Below, piece by piece: positions 25,685 through 33,244 of a stretch of 64,000 bases of DNA (position 1 is the first letter of the stretch; every line of letters starts with the position of its first letter). The DNA is from an uncultured Massilia sp. (GTDB lineage: Bacteria > Pseudomonadota > Gammaproteobacteria > Burkholderiales > Burkholderiaceae_D): positions 18,209 to 82,208 of the forward strand of contig CAJYXO010000083.1 in the NCBI GenBank assembly GCA_913778765.1, read 5' to 3'. The notes beneath the pieces are model-generated. The model was given only the letters and a program-made list of their open reading frames with translations, had not been told where the DNA came from and did no database searches. A program made the position numbers and the translations under genes.

Positions 25685-27583
25685 TCAACGATAACGCAGG
25701 GTCCACCTGATCGTCAGCGGACGATCGAGGGTGAAGTTGTCGGTTGCGCAGCTGACATGGCTGGCCATCGGCCCTTCCGGCGCGCGGTAGGGCTCGGCGC
25801 CGTTGGTGGCGTCGGCCGTGCAGGCGGCCAGGCCGCTGACCTCGAAGGCGCTGACGTCGCCGCTGCCGAAGCGCACCGTCGTGCCTTCCACCTTCGGCGC
25901 GGCCGAGTACGATGCGAACTCCAGGCTGACGCGCTTGAGCTGCAGCGGCGCCTTCGGCGTATAGACGTCGGTGCGGACGATGATACCGGGTTCGAAGCTG
26001 TAGGTGGTCTCGAGCCCGATGCGCGCGTCCGGCGTCGGACCTTTCTGGCCCAGTTTCGCCAGCGCCTCCTGGCGGTAGCCGACGCGCGCGCCTTTGCCTT
26101 TCGCTTCCGTGCGGATGTCCTTGATGTAGGCAACCGGCAGCAGCTGGGTGCCATCGAGCAGGGTGAATTTCGGCAGCAGCTGGGCGTGTTCCGCGCCGCT
26201 GTCCGGCGTGCCGGCGACGATGCCGGATGCGAAGGGCAGGGGGTAGTAGGGGCTGTTGTCGTACTGGCTGCTGCCGCCGTTGATCATCGCCAGGCTGAAC
26301 ACGTGCTTCCTGTCGCGGTAGATGGCCAGTGCACGGTCGTAGTCGCCGCGCGCGAACCAGGTGGTGCTGAAGCGCGGATGCGTGCGATCGAGCCAGGCCT
26401 GCAGGTCCGCCTTCGGCTTTGCATCCCGCATGCCGGCGTGGTTCCAGAAGGCGTTGGTGAAGATCAGCTGGTGCGACAGCGAGAAGTTCTCGCCGAGGAT
26501 GCGGTGCTTGGCGCGGTAGCTGTCGGTGCGGCGGCCCTTGTTCCACATGTCGACCGAATGCATGGCCGGATCCGTCCAGAAGTCCATGTACTTGGCGACG
26601 ATGCGGTTGGCGTAGGCATAGGCGTACTGCTTTTCCTCGGGCGTGAGCACATCGAGATAGGCGGACACCGACAGGATCTCCAGCGCCGCCGTCTCGCCGT
26701 AGGGACCGAGGCTGCGGCCCCAGGTGAAGCCTTCGCCGGCGGTGTTCGCGAAGTTCAGCACCACGTCGGCCGACTTGCGCAGCAGGGCTTTCAGCTCGGG
26801 CGTGACCTCCATGCCGGTCTCGATGAAGCGTTCGCAGATCTCGGCCACCAGCAGCACGCTGTAGCGGTCGAAGCGGCCTTCGCCCGGGGTCTCGTCGGAG
26901 AAGCCGTACTTGCCGGAGTAGGTGGCGTAGTGCGTCATCATCTTGTCGAGCAGGACCTTGCTGGCGCTGTCGTCTTCCCAGCCGAGCAGCATGCGCAGGC
27001 GCGCCACGCTGAAGGCCACGCCATAGTAGTTGGTCGGCAGCTTGATCAGCTCCCATTGCGGCGTGACGAAGGTGCGCCAGTCGAGCGTCGTCTTCAGGCG
27101 CGCCAGCGTGGCCGGGCTGACCGCCTGCTCCAGCAGGCCGGCCTGCTTGAGCTGGTACAGCGCCTCCAAGTAGTAATAGATGCCCCAGGTATGGTTGTCC
27201 ATGGTGGCCGTCATGTCGGCGATGTCGCGGAACTGGCGCAGGCGCTCCTGCAGGCGCGGATCGTCCTTGCGCATGTTCAGTACCACGTGGGCCAGGCCGC
27301 TGGCGATTTTCCCCTGCAAGAACTTGTCGTTGCTCTTCAGCGTCTCCACGCCGTCGATGGTCACGCGCTCCTTTTCGGCTACCATCTTGTCGAACAAATA
27401 CTCGAGCTGCGGATAGAGCTGGCGCTGGACGATCTGGTTCATCGGCATGGCGGCCAGCGGCGGCACATAGCGCGAGGACGGCGGGCGCGGCGCATCCGCG
27501 GCGGCAAGGGCGGCCGGAAGCGCGCCGGGGAAGAATGCGGCGCTTGCGAGCAGCGCCGCCAGGGTCGACTTGGCGGTGTTCAT
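25685..27583 (-). CDS. Secreted large lyase-like protein of unassigned family
   Basis: The 632-residue protein has a signal peptide (LLASAAFFPGALPAALAA), an N-terminal mostly helical domain (to about 380) rich in aromatic and polar motifs (DMTATMDNHTWGIYYYLEAL, KLPTNYYGVAFSVARLRML, SLSHQLIFTNAFWNHAGM), and a C-terminal beta-rich part (FEPGIIVRTDVYTPKAPLQL). This helical-toroid plus beta-sandwich layout is typical of PL8/PL21-like polysaccharide lyases, but I cannot place it in a named family. It heads the operon containing the PL5-like gene and the GntR regulator, preceded by an AAACGTTT box. A lyase role is inferred from layout and context. Confidence 0.65.
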   Translation of the reverse strand: MNTAKSTLAALLASAAFFPGALPAALAAADAPRPPSSRYVPPLAAMPMNQIVQRQLYPQLEYLFDKMVAEKERVTIDGVETLKSNDKFLQGKIASGLAHVVLNMRKDDPRLQERLRQFRDIADMTATMDNHTWGIYYYLEALYQLKQAGLLEQAVSPATLARLKTTLDWRTFVTPQWELIKLPTNYYGVAFSVARLRMLLGWEDDSASKVLLDKMMTHYATYSGKYGFSDETPGEGRFDRYSVLLVAEICERFIETGMEVTPELKALLRKSADVVLNFANTAGEGFTWGRSLGPYGETAALEILSVSAYLDVLTPEEKQYAYAYANRIVAKYMDFWTDPAMHSVDMWNKGRRTDSYRAKHRILGENFSLSHQLIFTNAFWNHAGMRDAKPKADLQAWLDRTHPRFSTTWFARGDYDRALAIYRDRKHVFSLAMINGGSSQYDNSPYYPLPFASGIVAGTPDSGAEHAQLLPKFTLLDGTQLLPVAYIKDIRTEAKGKGARVGYRQEALAKLGQKGPTPDARIGLETTYSFEPGIIVRTDVYTPKAPLQLKRVSLEFASYSAAPKVEGTTVRFGSGDVSAFEVSGLAACTADATNGAEPYRAPEGPMASHVSCATDNFTLDRPLTIRWTLRYR

Positions 27584-27634
27584 GTGTCTCCTGTTGCTGG
27601 GTGTTAGGCTGGTGGGCAGGTCTCCGCCTGCCTT

Positions 27635-27648
27635 GTAAAACGTTTAAC
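27635..27648. promoter_or_regulatory. LacI-type operator, lyase/GH3 divergent region
   Basis: GTAAAACGTTTAAC is near-perfectly palindromic around a central CG and shares the AAACGTTT core with other boxes in the locus. It lies 52 bases upstream of the lyase operon and 51 bases before the divergent GH3 gene. Confidence 0.72.
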
Positions 27649-27682
27649 CGAAGTATATATTAATCCTTCCAATCGTCAACTA

Positions 27683-27696
27683 AGAAAACGTTATCC
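27683..27696. promoter_or_regulatory. Second LacI-type half-conserved operator overlapping the GH3 ribosome-binding region
   Basis: AGAAAACGTTATCC keeps AAACGTT but loses the last symmetric base. It ends two bases before the GH3 ATG, where a Shine-Dalgarno sequence would normally lie, and none is seen. Binding here could block translation initiation or elongating polymerase. Confidence 0.5.
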
Positions 27697-27698
27697 TA

Positions 27699-29921
27699 AT
27701 GAAGCTAAAAATGATTGCGATGGCAGTGCTGGCCGCGGCGGCCGGCGCGGCGCAGGCGGACGACATCGCGCAGCGGGTGGAGACCCTGCTGCGCCAGATG
27801 ACGCTGGAAGAAAAGGCCGGCCAGTTGAACCAGTTGTCGGGCAAGGAGTTCAGCACCGGTCCGAACAGCGACAACGTGCGCAATATCGAGCGCGACATCC
27901 GCAGCGGCAAGGTCGGCTCCATGCTCAACATCAAAGGGGTCCGGGACACCCGCCGCGTGCAGGCGCTGGCGCTGCAGTCCCGTTTGCACATCCCGCTGCT
28001 GTTCGGCCTCGACGTCATCCACGGCTACCAGACCGTGTTCCCGGTGCCGCTGGGCGAGGCCGCGTCCTGGGATCTGGAAGCGATCGAGGAATCGGCGCGG
28101 ATCGCCGCGCGCGAAGCCGCGAGCGCCGGCATCCACTGGACCTTCGCGCCGATGGTCGACGTCGGCCGCGATCCGCGCTGGGGCCGGGTAATGGAAGGCG
28201 CCGGCGAGGATACCTATCTCGGCTCGCGCATCGCCGCCGCCCGCGTGCGCGGCTTCCAGGGCGCGAAGCTGGGCGGCACGGCATCGGTGATGGCGACCGC
28301 CAAGCACTTCGCCGGCTATGGCGCGGCAATCGCCGGCCGCGACTACAACGCGGCCGACATGAGCGAGCACCAACTGCATGAGACTTATCTGCCGCCGTTC
28401 AAGGCCGCGCTGGACGCGGGCGCCGCGACCTTCATGAACGCCTTCAATACCCTGAACGGCGTGCCGGCCACCGGCAACGCCATGCTCCAGCGCGAGATCC
28501 TGAAAGGGCAATGGGGCTTCAAGGGCTTCGTCGTCAGCGACTGGGGCTCGGTACGCGAGATGGTGGTGCACGGCTATGCACAGGACCTGCCGGACGCCGC
28601 GGCCAAGGCCATCGCGGCCGGCAGCGACATGGACATGGAGAGCAACGCCTATGGCGCCTCGCTGCCCGCGCTGGTGAAGGCTGGGAAGGTCGACATCGCG
28701 GCAGTCGACGATGCCGTGCGGCGCGTGCTGACCAAAAAGTTCGAGCTCGGCCTGTTCGACGATCCCTACCGCTTTTCCGACGAGGCGCGCGAAAAGGCGG
28801 CGTTGAACGATCCCCGCCACCGCGAGGCTGCGCGCCGCATCGCCGCGGAATCGATGGTGCTGCTGAAGAACGAAGGGAATGCGCTGCCGCTGCGCCGCGG
28901 CCTGCGTTCGATCGCGGTGATCGGGCCGCTGGCCGATGCGCGGCGCGACCTCGAAGGCGGCTGGATCGTGCAGTCGAACGCCGCGAAGATGGCGAGCCTG
29001 GTCGACGCCGTGCGCGCGCATGCGGGGCAGGGCGTGCGCGTCGACACCGCGGCCGGCTGCGACGTGGCCTGCCGCGGCCTTGACGGCTTCGACGCCGCGC
29101 TGAAGCTGGCGGCAACCGCCGACACGGTGGTGCTGGCGGTCGGCGAAAGCTGGGACATGTCGGGCGAGGCGAAGTCGCGTGCCCACCTTGGCCTGCCGGG
29201 CCGCCAGGGCGAACTGTTCGAGGCCCTGCGCGCGATCGGCAAGACGCCGGTGGTGGTGATCATGGCGGGCCGGCCGCTGATCTTCGAGAACGTGGCCGAG
29301 CAGGCCAAGGCCATCCTCTACGCCTGGCATCCGGGCAGCGAAGGCGGGAACGCCATCGCGGACGTGCTGTTCGGCGACGTCAACCCGTCCGGCAAGCTGC
29401 CGATGACCTTCCCGCGCAACATGGGGCAGATCCCGATCGGCTACCAGCAATACAACACCGGCCGCCCGGTGCAGACCGAGTCGAACGTGGTCTACAAATC
29501 GGCTTACATCGACTCACCGAACACGCCGCGCTATGCCTTCGGTCATGGCCTGAGCTATACCAGCTTCGCCTACAGCGGCCTGCGCGCGTCGTCCACGACC
29601 ATGCGCCCGGACGGGAAGATCCTGCTGTCGTTCACGCTGACGAACAGCGGGCCGGTGGCCGGCGCCGAGGTGGTGCAGCTGTATCTGCGCGATCCGGTGG
29701 CCTCGGTTGTGCGGCCCTTGAAGGAACTGAAGGGCTTCCAGCGCGTGGCGCTGCAGCCGGGGCAGGCGCAGACGATCGCCTTCACGATCGACCGGGAGAC
29801 GCTGGCGTTCTATAACCGCAAGCTGGAGTGGGGCGCGGAGACGGGGACATTCGAGGTGATGGTGGGGAGTGCTTCGGATGATATCCGGTTGAAGCAGACC
29901 ATCGAGCTGACGGAGCGCTGA
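27699..29921 (+). CDS. Periplasmic glycoside hydrolase family 3 beta-glycosidase (BglX-like)
   Basis: The 740-residue protein has a signal peptide (MAVLAAAAGAAQA), the GH3 N-terminal barrel (WTFAPMVDVGRDPRWGRVME, SVMATAKHFAGYGA), the nucleophile Asp281 in GFVVSDWGS, the GH3 C-terminal domain, and a fibronectin-III-like end (GPVAGAEVVQLYLRD). Length matches BglX. It likely releases beta-linked glucose or xylose residues from oligosaccharides made by the lyases. It is transcribed divergently from the lyase operon with two AAACGTT boxes upstream, and it ends at a REP-like inverted pair. An ATG at 27711 is an alternative start. Confidence 0.95.
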   Translation: MKLKMIAMAVLAAAAGAAQADDIAQRVETLLRQMTLEEKAGQLNQLSGKEFSTGPNSDNVRNIERDIRSGKVGSMLNIKGVRDTRRVQALALQSRLHIPLLFGLDVIHGYQTVFPVPLGEAASWDLEAIEESARIAAREAASAGIHWTFAPMVDVGRDPRWGRVMEGAGEDTYLGSRIAAARVRGFQGAKLGGTASVMATAKHFAGYGAAIAGRDYNAADMSEHQLHETYLPPFKAALDAGAATFMNAFNTLNGVPATGNAMLQREILKGQWGFKGFVVSDWGSVREMVVHGYAQDLPDAAAKAIAAGSDMDMESNAYGASLPALVKAGKVDIAAVDDAVRRVLTKKFELGLFDDPYRFSDEAREKAALNDPRHREAARRIAAESMVLLKNEGNALPLRRGLRSIAVIGPLADARRDLEGGWIVQSNAAKMASLVDAVRAHAGQGVRVDTAAGCDVACRGLDGFDAALKLAATADTVVLAVGESWDMSGEAKSRAHLGLPGRQGELFEALRAIGKTPVVVIMAGRPLIFENVAEQAKAILYAWHPGSEGGNAIADVLFGDVNPSGKLPMTFPRNMGQIPIGYQQYNTGRPVQTESNVVYKSAYIDSPNTPRYAFGHGLSYTSFAYSGLRASSTTMRPDGKILLSFTLTNSGPVAGAEVVQLYLRDPVASVVRPLKELKGFQRVALQPGQAQTIAFTIDRETLAFYNRKLEWGAETGTFEVMVGSASDDIRLKQTIELTER

Positions 29922-29942
29922 ACAGTACCCTCAACCCGTAAA

Positions 29943-30019
29943 CGTCATTCCCGCGAAGGCGGGAATCCAGGTTGCTGGCAGATCGCAAAACTTGGATTCC
30001 CGCCTGCGCGGGAACGACG
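29943..30019. repeat. Inverted pair of REP-like palindromic repeats
   Basis: Two copies of the widespread motif containing ATTCCCGC...GCGGGAA lie in opposite orientation: 29943-29971 and 29991-30019, with 19 bases between. Each is itself a hairpin, and the pair can fold into a long stem. They fill the gap between the convergent GH3 and uronate dehydrogenase genes, where they could act as a bidirectional terminator or mRNA 3' stabiliser. Confidence 0.8.
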
Positions 30020-30021
30020 CG

Positions 30022-30834
30022 TCAATTCTTCGGATACTTCGGCCCATTATTCAAGAACCCACCCCCCTGGAACTTGAGCGTGATGTCGTCATTGTTCGAA
30101 TGATCGACCCGCCCCTCATCCAGGTGAGTGAATCCGCGCGAGCTGCCCTTCGGTACATAGGCCAGGTGACGCGCCTCGCGGTTGTCCCACCACGCGCCTG
30201 GATTGTCCGAGGTGCAGAAGGCGATGGTGTGGCCGACGGCCGGCGTGATCAAGGCGCGGCGCAGCATCTCGACCAGGTCCGGCAGATCCAGCCACAGCAC
30301 GGCCTGGCGATGATTCGACGGCTCGGGGAAGCAGTAGCCGATGCGCACGCACACCGTCTCGACGCCGAAACGGTCCCAGTAATAGCGCGACAGCGCTTCG
30401 CCGAACACCTTCGACACGCCGTAGTAGCCGTCGGGCCGGGGCGGCATGGTGGCGTCGACCAGGTCGGTGGTCTTGTACATGCCCACCGTGTGGTTCGAGC
30501 TGGCGAACACCACGCGCTTGATGCCCAGGGTGTGCACGGCTTCGTAGAGGTTGACCAGGCCGTGTATGTTGGCGTTCATGATGGGCGCCCACTCTTCCTC
30601 GGTCGAGACGCCGCCGAAGTGGATCACCGCATCGACGCCTTCGCACATGCGGAAGACGTCGTCACGGTTGCCGAGATCCCCGAGGACGATTTCCTCGCCC
30701 TCGCCGGCGGGACCGAAGTCGTTCAGGTCCGACAGCCGCACGATGTCGGCAAAGGCGTGCAGGTGCTCGCGCAGCCGGCGGCCGAGACCACCGGCGGCGC
30801 CGGTGAACAGAATGCGTTTGAATGGTTTGCTCAT
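30022..30834 (-). CDS. NAD-dependent uronate dehydrogenase-like SDR, paralogue 1
   Basis: The 270-residue extended short-chain dehydrogenase has the nucleotide motif FTGAAGGLGRRL, an active-site Ser region FASSNHTVG (about 110-118) and Tyr138-x3-Lys142 in YGVSK. It resembles uronate dehydrogenase (Udh), which oxidises galacturonate or glucuronate to the aldarolactone. It is last in the operon GH105-MFS-SMP30-Udh, so the lactonase next door would open its product. About half the residues appear shared with the paralogue at 36618, including NREA and SRYYxDRFG(V/I)ETVC. Confidence 0.88.
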   Translation of the reverse strand: MSKPFKRILFTGAAGGLGRRLREHLHAFADIVRLSDLNDFGPAGEGEEIVLGDLGNRDDVFRMCEGVDAVIHFGGVSTEEEWAPIMNANIHGLVNLYEAVHTLGIKRVVFASSNHTVGMYKTTDLVDATMPPRPDGYYGVSKVFGEALSRYYWDRFGVETVCVRIGYCFPEPSNHRQAVLWLDLPDLVEMLRRALITPAVGHTIAFCTSDNPGAWWDNREARHLAYVPKGSSRGFTHLDEGRVDHSNNDDITLKFQGGGFLNNGPKYPKN

Positions 30835-30878
30835 TGCTTGCTCGTTGATCGTTGCTGGTTGTCTTGAAAGTGGAAGGT

Positions 30879-31796
30879 TCAGTCTGCGAACGCTGCTTCC
30901 GGTACGCCGCGCACGCCGGGGCGCAGCAGCAGCACCGCGCCGGCCAGCTCACCGGCCGCACCCGCGCCGGCGCCCTGGCCCGGGTCGATGGAAGTGACCA
31001 GCATCATGTCCAGGTCCGCGCCGCCGAAGCAGCACATCGACGGCTTGGCCATCGGCAGGGCGAGGCTGCGGTCGAGGCGCCCATCCGGCGCATAGCGCAG
31101 CAGGCAGGCGCCATCGTTGCCGGCGACCCAGTAGCAGCCGTCGCTGTCGACGGTGGCGCCATCCGGGCGGCCGGCGCAATCGGCCATGTCTGCGAACAGG
31201 CGGCGGTTGCTTGGGACGCCATCGTCGGTATCGTAGTCGAAGGCCCAGACGCGGCGGCGCGTCGGATGCGAATCCGACAGGTACATGGTACGGCCGTCGG
31301 GCGAGAAGGCGACGCCGTTCTGGGTCACCAGCGCCGACACCATCGCGCCGGACAGGCCGCGGCCGTCGTAGCGGTACAGGCGGCCGTCGGCGCGCGCGGC
31401 GGCCATGTCGCGGACCATGGTGCCGGCCCAGAAGCGGCCCTGGCGGTCGCAGCGGCCGTCGTTGAAGCGCATGTCGGCGGTCAGCTCGCCGGGCGCCGGC
31501 GCCGCCAGCAGGCTTGCCTCTGCCACGTCGCCGTCGCCGAGGGAGAGGCTGAAGATGCCGGTCTCCATGCCGGCGATCAGGCCGCCGCTGCGCCTGACAG
31601 CGAGGCAGGCCGTCATCTCCGGCGTGCGCCAGCTGCGCAGCGCGCCCGTGGAGGCGTCCAGGCGCCAGATGGTCCTGGCCGGGATATCGGTCCAGTACCA
31701 CGCGCTTTCCAGCGCGTTCCAGACCGGGCTTTCGCCGACCGTGCAGCGCAGGTCGCCGCCGACGCGTTCGACGGCGACCGTTTGGGTATCAGGCAT
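30879..31796 (-). CDS. SMP-30/gluconolactonase family lactonase
   Basis: The 305-residue six-bladed beta-propeller protein has the SMP-30 motifs GESPVWNALESAWYWTDIP, LTADMRFNDGRCDRQGRFWA, TQNGVAFSPDGRTMYLSDS and GATVDSDGCYWVAG. Its acidic and Asn residues bind a divalent metal and hydrolyse sugar lactones. Next to uronate dehydrogenase, the expected substrate is an aldarolactone. The start overlaps the end of the MFS gene by eight bases, indicating coupling. No signal peptide is seen, so it acts in the cytoplasm. Confidence 0.93.
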   Translation of the reverse strand: MPDTQTVAVERVGGDLRCTVGESPVWNALESAWYWTDIPARTIWRLDASTGALRSWRTPEMTACLAVRRSGGLIAGMETGIFSLSLGDGDVAEASLLAAPAPGELTADMRFNDGRCDRQGRFWAGTMVRDMAAARADGRLYRYDGRGLSGAMVSALVTQNGVAFSPDGRTMYLSDSHPTRRRVWAFDYDTDDGVPSNRRLFADMADCAGRPDGATVDSDGCYWVAGNDGACLLRYAPDGRLDRSLALPMAKPSMCCFGGADLDMMLVTSIDPGQGAGAGAAGELAGAVLLLRPGVRGVPEAAFAD

Positions 31797-33186
31797 GCTT
31801 CAATCCTTTCGGCAGCTCGACCATCTTGTTGACCGGGACCAGCAGCTTCATCACGACCCAGGCCGCCAGGTAGGCGGTGGCGCAGATCGCGAACATGATC
31901 AGGTAGCCGGTCTGGATCTCGCCCAGCGCGCCGTAGTAGTCGAACAGGGCGCCGCCCAGCTTGGTCACCAGCACGCCGCCGATGCCGCCGGCCAGGCCGC
32001 CGATGCCGACCACCGAGCCGACCGCGTTCTTCGGGAACCAGTCCGACGCTGTCGTGAACAGATTCGCCGACCAGGCCTGGTGGGCCGAAGCGCCGACGCC
32101 GATCAGGATCACGGGAATCCAGTAGCCCATGCCGCCGAGCGGCTGTGCCAGCAGGACCACCAGCGGGCAGAAGGCGATCAGCAGCATCGCCTTCATGCGC
32201 GCATCGTAGACGCTGCGGCCGCGTGCGATGAAGTATTTGGGCAGCCAGCCGCCGCCGATGCTGCCGACCATGGTCATGCTGTACAGGACCGTGAGCGGGA
32301 GCGACAGCGCGGTGCCGGACATGTTGTAGGCCGAGGCCAGGTACTTGGGCAGCCAGAACAGGAAGAACCACCAGATCCCGTCGGTCATGAATTTGCCGAC
32401 CGCGAAGGCCCAGGTCTGGCGGCAGCGCAGCAGCTCGCCCCAGGTGGCCTTGCGCACATTCGCATCGACGCAGGCTTCCGCCGGCGCCTCGGCGTCGTGG
32501 TTGATGTAGGCCAGTTCTGCCTTGCCCAGGCGGCGGTTGCTGCCCGGCTCTTCGTACAGGCCGCCCCAGAAGGCCATCCACAGGAAGCCGATCGCGCCGA
32601 TCCACATGAAGGCGGCTTCCCAGCCCCAGAGGCTGGCGATGATGGGCACCGTCAGCGGCGCCAGCACCGCGCCGATGTTGGCGCCGGAATTGAAGATGCC
32701 GGTGGCGAAGGAGCGCTCGGTCTTCGGGAAGTATTCGGCAGTGGCCTTGATCGCGGCCGGGAAGTTGCCGGCCTCGCCGATGGCGAGGATCGCGCGCGCG
32801 ACGATGAAGCCGGCCACCGAGGCCGGCACCGCGGCCAGGCCGACGGTCGCGAACAGGCTGTTGACGGCATTGCCGATGGCGAGCGAATAGGCATGGGCGA
32901 TCGCGCCGAGCGACCAGATGAAGATCGCCAGGTGATAGGCGCGCCGCGTGCCGATGCGGTCGACCACGCGGCCGGCGAACAGCAGGGCCACCGCGTAGAC
33001 GAACTGGAAGGCCGCGGCGATGTTGGCGTAATCGGTATTCGACCAGCCGAAGCTCTTCGACAGCGAAGGCGCCAGCAGGCTCAGGACCTGGCGGTCGAGG
33101 TAGTTGATGGTGGTGGCGAAGAACAGCAGACTGCAGATGGTCCACCTGTAATTGCCGATGTTGCTGCCGGTAGCATTGTGTCTCAT
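31789..33186 (-). CDS. MFS hexuronate-type transporter (ExuT/ACS family)
   Basis: The 465-residue carrier has 12 predicted membrane helices and the anion:cation symporter family pattern of ExuT: TTINYLDRQVLSLLAPSLSK, RAILAIGEAGNFPAAIKATA, YFPKTERSFATGIFNSGANI and GASAHQAWSANLFTTASDWF. The role is uptake of free hexuronates across the inner membrane. It is between the GH105 gene and the lactonase gene on one strand, so import is coupled to catabolism. Confidence 0.93.
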   Translation of the reverse strand: MRHNATGSNIGNYRWTICSLLFFATTINYLDRQVLSLLAPSLSKSFGWSNTDYANIAAAFQFVYAVALLFAGRVVDRIGTRRAYHLAIFIWSLGAIAHAYSLAIGNAVNSLFATVGLAAVPASVAGFIVARAILAIGEAGNFPAAIKATAEYFPKTERSFATGIFNSGANIGAVLAPLTVPIIASLWGWEAAFMWIGAIGFLWMAFWGGLYEEPGSNRRLGKAELAYINHDAEAPAEACVDANVRKATWGELLRCRQTWAFAVGKFMTDGIWWFFLFWLPKYLASAYNMSGTALSLPLTVLYSMTMVGSIGGGWLPKYFIARGRSVYDARMKAMLLIAFCPLVVLLAQPLGGMGYWIPVILIGVGASAHQAWSANLFTTASDWFPKNAVGSVVGIGGLAGGIGGVLVTKLGGALFDYYGALGEIQTGYLIMFAICATAYLAAWVVMKLLVPVNKMVELPKGLKHA

Positions 33187-33244
33187 GGTCAGGTCTCTTG
33201 ATGGGTGTGTGGCTGACTTTCCAATTGCTGCTTGGCCTGCTCGT

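Noticed and set aside
29943..30019. CRISPR or IS end for the repeated ATTCCCGC element
   Set aside because: Only two inverted copies, no spacers, no transposase; fits a REP-type intergenic repeat.
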